Source: Candidatus Kapaibacterium sp.
Lineage (GTDB): Bacteria > Bacteroidota > Ignavibacteria > Kapaibacteriales > UBA2268
Direction: 5' to 3'
Assembly (NCBI GenBank): GCA_026390695.1
Contig: JAPLFL010000090.1
Coordinates: 1 to 64,000, forward strand
Length of the DNA: 64,000 nucleotides
Positions 9,268 to 18,380 of this stretch are shown here, one piece after another; within the stretch, counting starts at the first letter, position 1, and every line of letters starts with the position of its first letter. A program made the position numbers and the translations under genes. Below the pieces are notes generated by a model. It saw only the letters and a list, made by a program, of their open reading frames with translations, made no database searches and was not told the origin of the DNA.

Positions 9268-10746
9268 ATGCTTATCAATCCGAAATATTTTTTAGATGTA
9301 GAGAAGAACCTGAGCAGATTATTTGCTCAGGTTCTTCGATTATTTTGTTTTCTTTTTACATTTTTCATTCTTTTTGCTTTTGCTTCTTTTAATATTAAAG
9401 CACAAGTTTTATTCAATAATAACTTTAACAATATTTTTGAATATCAAAACACAAGTTTTCAGTACAATATTGATGAGCACTTCGACACATTAGCTCCTGT
9501 CCCAGCATGGTCTTTTCTATGTAATGGGCTTACTGTGTCGGGAATAGTAAAAGATATGCCTGACAATGATTCAATCCGTTCAAATTTAGCAAGAATTGAT
9601 TTTCTAACTGACAGTTCATATAATTATAATTTTTCATTTAAGGCGTTTATATCCGGCCAAACAAGATCGACAACTTGGTCATTGTCCGTGCAAGACCCGG
9701 CTGCTGATGCTCGTGCATTTATTAGATTTTCAGACCGGCGCGGAAATGATACTTTAATAACTATTCAATATTTCTCACAAAAAATTACAATAAATCAAAC
9801 GAACTATGATTTTGGAAATATTAATACCGGTGAAAAGAAAAAACGTGATTTTGTAATTACAAATACAAATGCCAGTGAACAAGTTAGAATAACCGATCTA
9901 TTTTTTTCTAAAGACAGTTCGGGTTTTACTATTGATTCTATTATGCCAAAATTACCAATCATCCTACCTTCCAAGGCTTCATTTACTTTTACAGTTAGTT
10001 TCAATTCAAATACAAATGGGATGTTTGAAAATAAAATAATTATTTGGGATAGTACTTGTTATAAATATGGCGAACTCAATTTAACCGCAACTGTGGGTTT
10101 GCCAAAAATTATGGTTGGAAGTTATTTAAATAAAATTTGGGATATGGATTTTCAAAGTCAAGAGATATATTCCAAGAATTCTCAAAAAATATCAATAAGA
10201 AATATTGGAGAATTTGATCTAATTATCAGTGGATACAAAAATTTTAGTAATCCTGTTTTTATTTCAAACATGGGAAGGATCATTTCACTTAACAATCCCT
10301 TAATTATTAAATCGGGTGATCCTGATTTTTATTTTGAAGTTTTATACACACCTAACCATTTGGGGACAAATATTGATTCTATTATTTTTTATAGCAATGG
10401 GCGCGGCGCTGATAGCATTTGTAGAGTTATTGGTACAAGTTATGGTATTGATAATGTGACTGAGCCTGAGGATTCGATTAATGATAATGAATATTTGGAA
10501 ATTTCCCCGATTCCCTGTTTCACAGATGATTTTGTAATTAAATATAAAATTCAAGAAAATTGTTTAGTAAAATTAACTATTTCGAATACCTTGGATGAAA
10601 TAATAACTATTCCATTAAACGAAGCAGTTATGGCTGGTGTTCATTCGATTTCTTATCATATTGGTAGCTTGCAAAATGGGATTTATTTGTGTAAAATCCA
10701 AGCCGGTAGATTTAGAAAAACGATTAAATTTGTGATTTCAAGATAA
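9268..10746 (+). CDS. N-terminally truncated paralogue 4 (anchor-D domains and T9SS sorting domain)
   Basis: The frame is open for 492 codons. From the segment PVPAWSFLCNG onward it matches paralogues 1 and 2 (DMPDNDSIRSNLARIDF, FSDRRGNDT, two anchor-D-like beta domains, Por sorting domain ending IKFVISR), but the whole IgGFc-binding domain is missing. A signal-peptide-like stretch (FCFLFTFFILFAFASFNIKAQ) precedes the conserved part. The only ATG (9268) lies upstream of a terminator hairpin, so the true start is uncertain. Either a truncated but secreted protein or a decaying remnant; the gene before it lacks just the domains kept here, as if one ancestral gene had been split or rearranged. 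Confidence 0.6.
   Translation: MLINPKYFLDVEKNLSRLFAQVLRLFCFLFTFFILFAFASFNIKAQVLFNNNFNNIFEYQNTSFQYNIDEHFDTLAPVPAWSFLCNGLTVSGIVKDMPDNDSIRSNLARIDFLTDSSYNYNFSFKAFISGQTRSTTWSLSVQDPAADARAFIRFSDRRGNDTLITIQYFSQKITINQTNYDFGNINTGEKKKRDFVITNTNASEQVRITDLFFSKDSSGFTIDSIMPKLPIILPSKASFTFTVSFNSNTNGMFENKIIIWDSTCYKYGELNLTATVGLPKIMVGSYLNKIWDMDFQSQEIYSKNSQKISIRNIGEFDLIISGYKNFSNPVFISNMGRIISLNNPLIIKSGDPDFYFEVLYTPNHLGTNIDSIIFYSNGRGADSICRVIGTSYGIDNVTEPEDSINDNEYLEISPIPCFTDDFVIKYKIQENCLVKLTISNTLDEIITIPLNEAVMAGVHSISYHIGSLQNGIYLCKIQAGRFRKTIKFVISR
9303..9337 (+). terminator. 14-bp perfect terminator hairpin inside the next reading frame
   Basis: GAAGAACCTGAGCA (9303-9316) pairs perfectly with 9324-9337 and is followed by a T-rich tract. 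It fits an intrinsic terminator for the gene ending at 9264, yet it lies within the 5' end of the open frame 9268-10746. Confidence 0.7.
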
Positions 10747-10776
10747 AATAGTTTTTAAATTAAAGTATAAAAACGT

Positions 10777-10803
10777 AAAAAGCCGCTATGAAAGCGGCTT
10801 TTC
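10777..10803 (-). terminator. Original host tRNA-Asn terminator, left behind at attL
   Basis: AGCCGC (10781-10786) pairs with GCGGCT (10794-10799); read leftward it is followed by a T run. It follows the tRNA 3' fragment, so it is the terminator the host tRNA gene used before integration. Confidence 0.65.
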
Positions 10804-10851
10804 TTTGGCTCCTGAGGAGGGACTTGAACCCCCGACCCTCTGATTAACAGT
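10792..10851. other. attL: attL core, 60-bp direct repeat
   Basis: These 60 bp are identical to 62642-62701. The copy holds the 3' 46 nt of tRNA-Asn (10806-10851, minus strand, including encoded CCA) plus 14 bp beyond. Sequence identity stops inside the anticodon arm, so this is the severed tRNA end left at the far side of the provirus. Confidence 0.93.
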
Positions 10852-10902
10852 TATATTGAATATGTAATAAAATCAATAGGTTAATTGCTCGTACTGCTTA
10901 TC

Positions 10903-10921
10903 CGCCACACGCTCGCCACAC
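10903..10921. promoter_or_regulatory. Candidate integrase arm-binding site (left)
   Basis: Two direct copies of CGCCACAC separated by GCT. The same arrangement (spacer GCA) occurs at 62521-62539 near attR, in the same orientation. Paired short direct repeats flanking the core are typical arm-type sites of tyrosine integrases. Confidence 0.6.
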
Positions 10922-10991
10922 AATAATTTTATTATCGTATCGTTGTAGAGTTTTTTTGAACACAAACATTAAAAAACTTATTGGAGAAACT

Positions 10992-11264
10992 ATGCCTAAA
11001 CATTCACTCGCTTTTATGGAACTCCGAAAACTTACTTGTGAAGCAGTAATCTATTTAATCATTGACGAAGCATACGAGAGCGAAAAAAGCGCTCTGGAGC
11101 ACATTATTAAACAATCTGCAAAAACTAATACAAAAACCGGCTTCTCGCAATGCCTTAAAAAGGCATATAAACAATATAAAGATTTTAAATATACTCAAAG
11201 CAAAAAACACTCAAAACGTCCAAAAACGTCCCAAAACGCCCAAGCGCAAAATCCAGTAACTTGA
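10992..11264 (+). CDS. Small basic protein, hypothetical
   Basis: About 90 residues, first gene inside attL. I start at ATG 10992 because TTGGAGAAAC precedes it at good spacing. The C-terminus is rich in Lys, Gln and Ser; no family recognised. It could be a regulator or DNA-binding accessory, but nothing in the sequence shows that. Confidence 0.5.
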   Translation: MPKHSLAFMELRKLTCEAVIYLIIDEAYESEKSALEHIIKQSAKTNTKTGFSQCLKKAYKQYKDFKYTQSKKHSKRPKTSQNAQAQNPVT

Positions 11265-11370
11265 TGAAAATAAAAGGTTTATAGGAAAAAAAATTTTTTT
11301 TTCATCTGGGTTTGTTCTATTTATGAGGGGAAACAGTTCTTAACTTTTTGCTATAAATAGAAAAAATTAA

Positions 11371-12027
11371 ATGGATTATTGGTTAAATCCAACATCTCAA
11401 GATCAAAACACACAGCTTCAGGGCTGGTTTAGCAATTATTGTGAAGGTACTATTAACGTACCTTTGGATTATGCTGTTTGTGAAACATGGTTTTGGGTTA
11501 ATAAAAGCGCCACTAATGGGACATTTGAGCCGCCTTGGTTTATTGCAAACGAACCTTATCCTAAAGCGATAGTTAAATTAATTATCGAAAGATATGTAAA
11601 TGGTGTGCTTGGGGGCGAGTGTCCAGAGTTTAATGGCAAGGACGATACTCCGCAAATCAATTATCTTGTTAAAGCTGTAAACAATCCAAATATATCTGAA
11701 GGACAATATAGGGCGGTATTCTATGAATTAAGGCAAGGTGTTCATGTTCTTGACGGCTCCCGCGCCTCTATATATCCATGCGTTCTTTATCCTGTTTCAG
11801 CACCAAACTGCAAAGATAAAACCGCCGCTTATAACCAACAAATGAATAATTTTATTGCACAACAAGGTATATCCGATGGAAAAGATTGTAATGCAAATGA
11901 TTTTTGGTGTAATCTTAGCGCAGATATTCGCAGTTTAATTATCTGGACACTTGTCATAGGTGGTGTAGGAACCGGAATATATCTTTATTTCAATTATTCA
12001 TCAATAAAATCAAAGATAGGTGGATAA
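11371..12027 (+). CDS. Putative virion protein with C-terminal membrane anchor
   Basis: A 218-residue protein with a Cys-containing soluble domain and one transmembrane helix near residues 188-210 (IIWTLVIGGVGTGIYLYF), followed by a short charged tail. This soluble-domain-plus-C-terminal-helix layout recurs in about thirteen proteins of the late block. No family recognised. The next gene starts on a GTG directly after this stop, so the two are probably translationally coupled. Confidence 0.65.
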   Translation: MDYWLNPTSQDQNTQLQGWFSNYCEGTINVPLDYAVCETWFWVNKSATNGTFEPPWFIANEPYPKAIVKLIIERYVNGVLGGECPEFNGKDDTPQINYLVKAVNNPNISEGQYRAVFYELRQGVHVLDGSRASIYPCVLYPVSAPNCKDKTAAYNQQMNNFIAQQGISDGKDCNANDFWCNLSADIRSLIIWTLVIGGVGTGIYLYFNYSSIKSKIGG

Positions 12028-12603
12028 GTGGAGTTAAAAGTAGTAAAAATAGGCTCCGGCGACGATGCAATATTCCTAACTTTAACAAAGATGGAGCAGT
12101 TTGCTCGCGAAGATTCAAAAGATTCTGTTATTAAAAAAATAGCAAACAAACTAAAAAATCAAACGGCAGTTGATAAAGATTACGAATTTAATTTGGCAAA
12201 ATCAGTATTTGATTATGTTTATAAAAATGTAAAATATGTTCACGACGAAGATATTGCTGGTGATACAATTCCTGATTGGAGCGCTTCGGATAGAACTGAA
12301 TTTTTAACACGACCAAAGTATTTATTAAGTGAAACTTACCGCGGTGACTGTGACGATATGGCAGCCGCTTGTTGCGCTTTGTATCTGGCTCTCGGATACA
12401 GAACCACAATTAAAGCAATAGCATGGAAACCTAATCTAAATGGTGGTAAATCGGAGTTTTCCCATGTTTATTCAGAAGTATGTTTGGAAACAACTTTTGG
12501 TAAACCTGTTTGGGTTCCTTGTGATCCTGTTATACCAAAACTCGGTCTTGGTTTTGGACGCGAAAAAGATAATGTTTTAAGAACAGAAATAAGAGAATTA
12601 TAA
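12028..12603 (+). CDS. Transglutaminase-like cysteine peptidase
   Basis: 191 residues, GTG start abutting the previous stop. A transglutaminase-fold triad is visible: Cys in YRGDCDDMA (~108), His in FSHVYSEV (~147) and Asp in VPCDPV (~166). The fold includes proteases, amidases and cross-linking enzymes. Its place at the head of the virion genes suggests virion protein processing or cross-linking, or cell-wall attack during entry. I favour processing because several neighbours share a short N-terminal motif (see findings), but this is inference. Its stop overlaps the next start (TAATG). Confidence 0.75.
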   Translation: MELKVVKIGSGDDAIFLTLTKMEQFAREDSKDSVIKKIANKLKNQTAVDKDYEFNLAKSVFDYVYKNVKYVHDEDIAGDTIPDWSASDRTEFLTRPKYLLSETYRGDCDDMAAACCALYLALGYRTTIKAIAWKPNLNGGKSEFSHVYSEVCLETTFGKPVWVPCDPVIPKLGLGFGREKDNVLRTEIREL

Positions 12604-12914
12604 TGTGTGCAAACGTAGGATGCGGCTGTAATAAACAGTTACAAGGACTTGGAGAAGTCGATGGAGGAGCAATATTTGAAAATTACTACTTAACAAAAAT
12701 GTCAGCCGAAGATAAAATCTCCGCCGGAACCGCTTTGTTTTCTGGTAATATGGAACCACTAAAAATGCACTTAAAGGCGGCTTTTGCCGATGTGTGTACG
12801 GCTGGAGCAATGGATAATATGACGCAATGGTATGAGGCAAACAAAACAGTAATATGGGTTTTACTTGGTTCCGCTGCACTTCTTCTTGGAATATACTTGT
12901 TTTCGGGACACTAA
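12603..12914 (+). CDS. Small virion membrane protein, Cys-rich N-terminus, GLGEV motif
   Basis: 103 residues. The N-terminus has MCANVGCGCNK, then QLQGLGEVDGG, a soluble helical stretch, and one C-terminal transmembrane helix (VIWVLLGSAALLLGIYLF). The GLGE motif recurs near the N-termini of other small late proteins. Coupled to the transglutaminase-like gene by a TAATG overlap. Likely an integral component of a virion membrane; no homologue recognised. Confidence 0.65.
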   Translation: MCANVGCGCNKQLQGLGEVDGGAIFENYYLTKMSAEDKISAGTALFSGNMEPLKMHLKAAFADVCTAGAMDNMTQWYEANKTVIWVLLGSAALLLGIYLFSGH

Positions 12915-12920
12915 AACTAT

Positions 12921-14609
12921 ATGGGCAAATACGATAACATAACACTTCCAAAAAACATTACTGATGGCTCTGAATATAGCGGTCAGTATCTTGCTACATT
13001 GGAAGGCTTATCGGAAACTGCAAACTTACAACTTGAACTTGACAAGAAGTTGTGGACGCCACCAAAAGCTGGTGAATACGGTTTTGAAGGCAGCAAAGCT
13101 CCTCATTATTCAATCTTACTAAACGAGGCACAGTACGGTGATTCTTATTACGGCTTCAAAAGAATTATGAAGGTTGAAAGACCACAGTTCTTTACTGATA
13201 ACGCTGGTAATACTATTATAATCGGAATGTATAACGACAAATCAGATCGTTTCAATAACAGCTATAATTTAGTTGCTCAGTTTTACAATGAAGGTTTATT
13301 GACACTTGGCGCTCCTGTTGAATACAAAGCCGCCGACGGTTTGCCAAATATTATGCGAGCAAACAGAGCTTATGGGAGTTCGGCGGATAATGAAACTTAT
13401 AACTGGCTAATTAAAGGTTCCGGTGCAAGCGGATATAACGCAAGCTCTCCGAGTTGGTACAATATAATGGTTGCAAGGGAAAAAGCAGGTAAAGCCGCTT
13501 TCCCTTATGTTTATTTAGTGATAAGTGGTGAGCCTCCGAGCTTCAAATCCGTGTTTTCACAGGTAGCCCCATATATTATTGCCGGGCTTGGTATGATAAC
13601 TGGCGGTGTGGGTGCGGGAATAATCGGAACAGCGTTTAAAATATTTTCACAAATAGCAGTGAAATATGCTTCAGGACAGCCAATTGGATTAGCGGACTTA
13701 TCAACCGTAGCGGCTTCTTTATTACCGTCCGTCGTTCCTGCGGATTATCAGGCAAAAATAGCGGCTGCTCTTAATCAGCCGAATTTTAATTTCAATGATC
13801 CTGTAAATTCTGTAATGAAGATTGCAGGAGTTGATGAAAAAACAGCAAAAATTGTAAACGATTATTATTTACGCGGTTCAAGAATATTTAATGCAAAAGG
13901 CACAGCAAACCAATTACAAGTATTAGCAAATGAATTTGGTTATAAAATAAATGCAGCGGATTCAAATAAAATTTACACGGCATTAAAAAATCGTGATTAC
14001 TTGGCACTTGCCGCAGGTGCGGGCATGACTGCTATTGCCTCGTCAAAAATAGTAGAAAACTACGTGAACAATAATCTCGTTCATGGCTTGATAAAAAAAC
14101 CGGAAAACTTTGAAGATTATGTAAACGGAAAATTGTTCGATATTAATTCTGTTCTTGACATTCCGCACGTACAGCAGTATTTGAATAACGCCATTCAAAA
14201 TAAATTTGATTTAAAAGGCTTGCCTCTTCAGTCGCTTTCGGGTGGTATGCCCGGAGCTGCAACAGTCGTGAAGGCAATATTGCACAATGTACCCGATGGA
14301 TTAGATTTCACTACGGATTTGCATCAATCACTTGTTTCGATGATCTCAGGAAGATTACCGAACCAAGATGAAATAGAAAAAATAGCTTATAGTGGATTAT
14401 ATAATCAGGCAATGACCAAAGTACAAGAGGGAAAACAGTTTATCATGCCAACACAAATTCCACCGGATAAACAACTGAAAATGCAAGAAAATCTTAACAA
14501 AGACTTGCAGGGTAATTATGTTGGTTTGGTTGAGAGTGCGGACACACTGAGCAGAGCGGCAGATTCGTTTTTTAACGCTTTAACAAACCCATCAAACGGA
14601 TGGTTATAG
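12921..14609 (+). CDS. Large putative virion protein with internal hydrophobic segment
   Basis: 562 residues. The N-terminus contains YLATLEGLSET, echoed by YLATLEGLGNG in the small protein at 29284. A Gly-rich hydrophobic stretch (~210-245, PYIIAGLGMITGGVGAGIIG) could insert into a membrane; the rest is alpha-helical and soluble. It may be a penetration or membrane-channel protein; no conserved catalytic motif is seen. Lies between small membrane proteins in a tightly packed operon. Confidence 0.6.
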   Translation: MGKYDNITLPKNITDGSEYSGQYLATLEGLSETANLQLELDKKLWTPPKAGEYGFEGSKAPHYSILLNEAQYGDSYYGFKRIMKVERPQFFTDNAGNTIIIGMYNDKSDRFNNSYNLVAQFYNEGLLTLGAPVEYKAADGLPNIMRANRAYGSSADNETYNWLIKGSGASGYNASSPSWYNIMVAREKAGKAAFPYVYLVISGEPPSFKSVFSQVAPYIIAGLGMITGGVGAGIIGTAFKIFSQIAVKYASGQPIGLADLSTVAASLLPSVVPADYQAKIAAALNQPNFNFNDPVNSVMKIAGVDEKTAKIVNDYYLRGSRIFNAKGTANQLQVLANEFGYKINAADSNKIYTALKNRDYLALAAGAGMTAIASSKIVENYVNNNLVHGLIKKPENFEDYVNGKLFDINSVLDIPHVQQYLNNAIQNKFDLKGLPLQSLSGGMPGAATVVKAILHNVPDGLDFTTDLHQSLVSMISGRLPNQDEIEKIAYSGLYNQAMTKVQEGKQFIMPTQIPPDKQLKMQENLNKDLQGNYVGLVESADTLSRAADSFFNALTNPSNGWL

Positions 14610-14618
14610 GAGATAAAT

Positions 14619-15110
14619 ATGTTCGGTAGTTTTCAAAATACAGTAAACCCAAATGAGACAATACTTTCAAGCACCACAAAACCTTGTGGTGGTCAAAGTG
14701 GCGTTCCTTGTGGCGCAGATGGCAAGGCAATAAGCCCAAAAGGTGTGGATGGCGCAGTTAATGTGATATTTAATTTAAACTCACAGAACACAAGCGAAAA
14801 CCCTTTTAGTTATTCCGAATCGCCCGTTGTGCAGAATGGAACAATTGTTCCACCGGTGTTCAGTAACGCAACAATCGTTCCGCCGGTATTCCAAACAGGG
14901 GTAGCAACTCCAGTATCAAATACATATTACAATACACCACAGGGCGGCGGCGTGGTTAATCCTTCTTCATTCACCCCGTTTACTCCAAACCCAAGCAACC
15001 ATCCATCTGCTCCAGTGATTACAACAAATCCGGGCGCAGCACCATTATCAGCGCCACCATCTCAGCCAGTGGCGGCAAGATCAGAAATATTGTCAAACGG
15101 CTGGACATAA
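14619..15110 (+). CDS. Proline/threonine-rich low-complexity virion protein
   Basis: 163 residues rich in Pro, Thr, Asn and Ser, with two near repeats of the type TIVPPVFSNA. A GGAGATAAAT ribosome site precedes the ATG. No domain recognised; probably an extended structural or spike-linker protein encoded with its neighbours. Confidence 0.55.
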   Translation: MFGSFQNTVNPNETILSSTTKPCGGQSGVPCGADGKAISPKGVDGAVNVIFNLNSQNTSENPFSYSESPVVQNGTIVPPVFSNATIVPPVFQTGVATPVSNTYYNTPQGGGVVNPSSFTPFTPNPSNHPSAPVITTNPGAAPLSAPPSQPVAARSEILSNGWT

Positions 15111-15121
15111 GGAGAAAAAGA

Positions 15122-17293
15122 ATGAACGGAAATTATCAAAATAATAATAACGAAAATGTTTACTCAAGATATTTCCAAAACGGAAATGTGTTGAGTGGAT
15201 TAAATGATGTAACATTGACAGATAGATACGGGTATCCAGACACTATGCTTGGTAGTAACTTCACAACCGACACAAACCTACTTATACGGATAGAGCCGGG
15301 TAGTATGATTGAAGAGGCTGGCAAACGGCTTGATATAGCAAACCAAATAGCACTGGCAACATCTTTGGATCGTTTTGCTCCGGGCGTGTTTCAAAAAATA
15401 CCTTATGGCGCTGGTCATCTAAAGTTTAAAGACTTAAAAGGCAATATTGCCGCTTGGTATCAATATTATGTAAATGATTTTGCTAATAGCAATACAAACA
15501 ATATCCTGACTTACGTAAAAACAACAATGCTTGAAAGTTATGTATTCCTTAGACCGTCGGACTGTACCTTGTGGGTTCCGTTCCGTGGCTGGGAGATGCG
15601 GGATAGCGTACCGGGACAATCTTATATACAATATATTGCTTTGGGGTGTAATAAAATAATAGCGAACGTCCCGAATATAGAAATCCATCTCGGTATGGAT
15701 AGCAATAATGGAAATGGCATATCTCATTTAAGAGATTTAACTGTAAACGCGGCTTGTTTCCCTGATGCAGTAGTGGCGTGGCTATTGGGCGGCGCTGTGT
15801 TAAATGGATTAAGCGATCCGGCTATTATTGGTGGCAGGACTTTCGACACTTCAAAAACAGCAAATTATCAGGGTGGCTGTGAGTGCCTTGTTGGTGGTGT
15901 CCCAAAGCCGAAAACAGTTTTGCCCGACAATCCCGTGTTACCTCTTGAAAGCGGCGATTGTCCTTGCAAGCAAGAAACAATTATTAAAGAAATTACTTTT
16001 TATTTAAGTCCAAATAAAAACTCAGAAGCCGACGTGCCAGTGCAGATACCGTCAGAACAAGTAATTTGCGGCGACACGAACACAACCACCGGCGATCAAA
16101 TACCTTGTGACGAGGTGTCTAACCAAATACAAACAGCTCTTCAGAGCTATTCAGCTCCGGCAACAACAAGCGGTTTGGGCGGCTATGGATATAATGATTC
16201 AAATTATACTCCGTATTTTGCATTTCAATCTTATGGTTATGAACCACCGATTCATTTCGCTGGTTTTGGCGATGTGGACTTGTCGGTTTATGGCAGTGCC
16301 AATCCTCCTGTTTTCCCTTGGAGTAAAGATGTAAAAAGTCAAATATGGGACACTTTAAAAAGTGGTGTCTATGGTAGCGGACTATCAATAAGCTCAAACG
16401 ACAACTTATTACTAAATTTCAGTAATCCCAATAATTGGTGCTTTAAAGAATCTGACTGGAAAAATATGATATTCCAATCTGATCCATTATGTTGTATGGT
16501 TGATGGTTTTTATATCGCAATATATCCTTCTAACGAAGCGACTAATTATTATATAGAAATAGTTAAAAGTGGCGAATACGACACAACGTTTTACAGTACA
16601 ACTAACAACGGTGCAAGAACATTTAGTTTTATACCCGGCGACACTGAAAACTCTGGCACTGTAAAATCTAAATTAGAATACTGGAGCAAGGGCTGTGTAC
16701 GTGAGTGTAGCGTTATAACAGCAACTCGTCCTCCCCAAGCCGATACCACCACCACTGATTGCTCTTGTAAATCGACAACACAAACAGTATTGCAAACTTG
16801 GTATTTGTCAAAAACACAATCATCGGGAAGTATTCCAATAAAATTCCAAACACAAGGAACCCATTGCGTACCTTCAAAACTAACTACTGGTTATGGCAAA
16901 ATACCTTGTGATCAACTACGCGCTGCATTGCAAAAAATGGATTATAATCTTGCCGGAATAGATGATTGTGAAACAATATCACAAATGTATGGGTTTGGCT
17001 CGGTGTCAAGCCAAGGCATGAGCGGGTTTTGGGATAATATTATAAGCTCTGTAACAGGAGACGCAACAAATTATGTCGGTCATATAATTCAGGACGGCAA
17101 AACCACGCTTGTAACAACCACGGACAAAGCAATAGCGGCAGGAATGGGAATAGACGTAAATAATCCTGCAAACCAACAAAAAACGGCTCCAGCGAACGCA
17201 ATAGTATTAAAACCAACAGAAGATAACTCTACTTTATATACAGTTCTTGCCTTGCTTGGCTTGGGCGGCGCTTATTGGTATTTCAACAAATAA
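15122..17293 (+). CDS. Large virion surface protein with internal duplication and C-terminal anchor
   Basis: 723 residues. The N-terminal ~200 resemble the protein at 17306: both have FKDLKGN or YKDLKGN, then a Y-x-x-R-x-SDC segment. Two Cys-rich modules follow (CPCKQETIIKE...IPCDEV and CSCKSTTQTVL...IPCDQL), an internal duplication of ~80 residues. GFGDVD and a second G-F-G segment also occur. The protein ends with a transmembrane helix (TVLALLGLGGAYWYF) and NK. Likely a membrane-anchored spike or vertex protein; paired cysteines suggest disulfides formed outside the cytoplasm. Confidence 0.65.
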   Translation: MNGNYQNNNNENVYSRYFQNGNVLSGLNDVTLTDRYGYPDTMLGSNFTTDTNLLIRIEPGSMIEEAGKRLDIANQIALATSLDRFAPGVFQKIPYGAGHLKFKDLKGNIAAWYQYYVNDFANSNTNNILTYVKTTMLESYVFLRPSDCTLWVPFRGWEMRDSVPGQSYIQYIALGCNKIIANVPNIEIHLGMDSNNGNGISHLRDLTVNAACFPDAVVAWLLGGAVLNGLSDPAIIGGRTFDTSKTANYQGGCECLVGGVPKPKTVLPDNPVLPLESGDCPCKQETIIKEITFYLSPNKNSEADVPVQIPSEQVICGDTNTTTGDQIPCDEVSNQIQTALQSYSAPATTSGLGGYGYNDSNYTPYFAFQSYGYEPPIHFAGFGDVDLSVYGSANPPVFPWSKDVKSQIWDTLKSGVYGSGLSISSNDNLLLNFSNPNNWCFKESDWKNMIFQSDPLCCMVDGFYIAIYPSNEATNYYIEIVKSGEYDTTFYSTTNNGARTFSFIPGDTENSGTVKSKLEYWSKGCVRECSVITATRPPQADTTTTDCSCKSTTQTVLQTWYLSKTQSSGSIPIKFQTQGTHCVPSKLTTGYGKIPCDQLRAALQKMDYNLAGIDDCETISQMYGFGSVSSQGMSGFWDNIISSVTGDATNYVGHIIQDGKTTLVTTTDKAIAAGMGIDVNNPANQQKTAPANAIVLKPTEDNSTLYTVLALLGLGGAYWYFNK

Positions 17294-17305
17294 CAGGGAA
17301 AAAAA

Positions 17306-18361
17306 ATGTACGGAAATAATTATCAAAATAACGGACTTGGCTCGCTTGGAGAGGTAACACCAAGATTTGTTATATTTAGCGGTCACGAAAAAGATTCAGA
17401 CCCAAAAACAGGGTTTGGTCTTTGTGTTGAACTTGCTGGGCACGTTTCTGGTGATGCAGATATTAACGAAAAACTCGCTTTTATTTTTGAAGCCAATGGT
17501 TTTGCAAGAATAACTAATGGCGCAGCAGGTTATTTATACTATAAAGACCTAAAAGGGAATTACAATACTGCTCCAGTACCACAACTAAGTAAATTAGAAC
17601 AATATGCACAAGTGGATTCGTGCCAATATTCAAGCACAAACTTACAAAGCGGCTATATATATCGTAGAATATCAGATTGTGCTATATTTTATGCAAAAGG
17701 TGGAAATGAAGGCAAGTCCGGCGGAGGTTTCTTCGGCGGTGGAGATGAATATACAGATATATATTTTGAAGCTATAAATTCTAATGATTGGTTAGTCAAA
17801 AACACTGCAATATTACCGTCAGACGCCTTTTATAATCTATCGCAAAATACAGTTTGTAACAACGGGCAAGCTATTGTAATAATTGGTGATCAAAACGACC
17901 CGAACAATCCGAATAGAAATATCACACCTCCGGCAGGTGGCGGTGGTAACGGAACCTCAACACAGGGCGGCGGAATAATTGGTACAGGCACGGGAACTCC
18001 CACACCAAGTACAGGCAACGAGGCAACTGATGTACAAGCAATGTATAGCCAAGACACACAACTAATTGGAGTATTGGGAGCCACAAGCGGAGCCACAACA
18101 GCGGCAAAACAACAAGCCGTAGCAATATTAATGCAAAATTATGTTACTGCAAATAATTCCACATGGACACCCGCAAATAAGCAAAAAGTAATCAGCCAAA
18201 TCATGGGTACTGGTTTATTTACGATTGATTCAACAACTGGAGCAATAACAGAAAAAGCCACCGGCAACACTTTAGAAACAAGCTCTACAATATTTGGTAT
18301 GCCATCTTGGGCTGTGTATATAGGCGGCGCTTTGATATTGTTTTGGATATTCAAGAAATAA
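17306..18361 (+). CDS. Virion protein paralogous to the 15122 product, C-terminal anchor
   Basis: 351 residues: NGLGSLGEVTP near the N-terminus, a domain shared with the 15122 product (DLKGN, ISDC), a Gly/Thr/Pro-rich linker (~205-235), a ~75-residue helical module and a final transmembrane helix (WAVYIGGALILFWIF) with KK. The helical module plus anchor is repeated in the short protein at 18381. So this gene links two paralogous families. Probable membrane-anchored surface protein. Confidence 0.65.
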   Translation: MYGNNYQNNGLGSLGEVTPRFVIFSGHEKDSDPKTGFGLCVELAGHVSGDADINEKLAFIFEANGFARITNGAAGYLYYKDLKGNYNTAPVPQLSKLEQYAQVDSCQYSSTNLQSGYIYRRISDCAIFYAKGGNEGKSGGGFFGGGDEYTDIYFEAINSNDWLVKNTAILPSDAFYNLSQNTVCNNGQAIVIIGDQNDPNNPNRNITPPAGGGGNGTSTQGGGIIGTGTGTPTPSTGNEATDVQAMYSQDTQLIGVLGATSGATTAAKQQAVAILMQNYVTANNSTWTPANKQKVISQIMGTGLFTIDSTTGAITEKATGNTLETSSTIFGMPSWAVYIGGALILFWIFKK

Positions 18362-18380
18362 ATAATTAAGGAAACTATAA

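Noticed and set aside
10806-10851. Second tRNA-Asn gene
   Set aside because: Only the 3' 46 nt are present; the 5' half is replaced by viral sequence, so it is the attL remnant.
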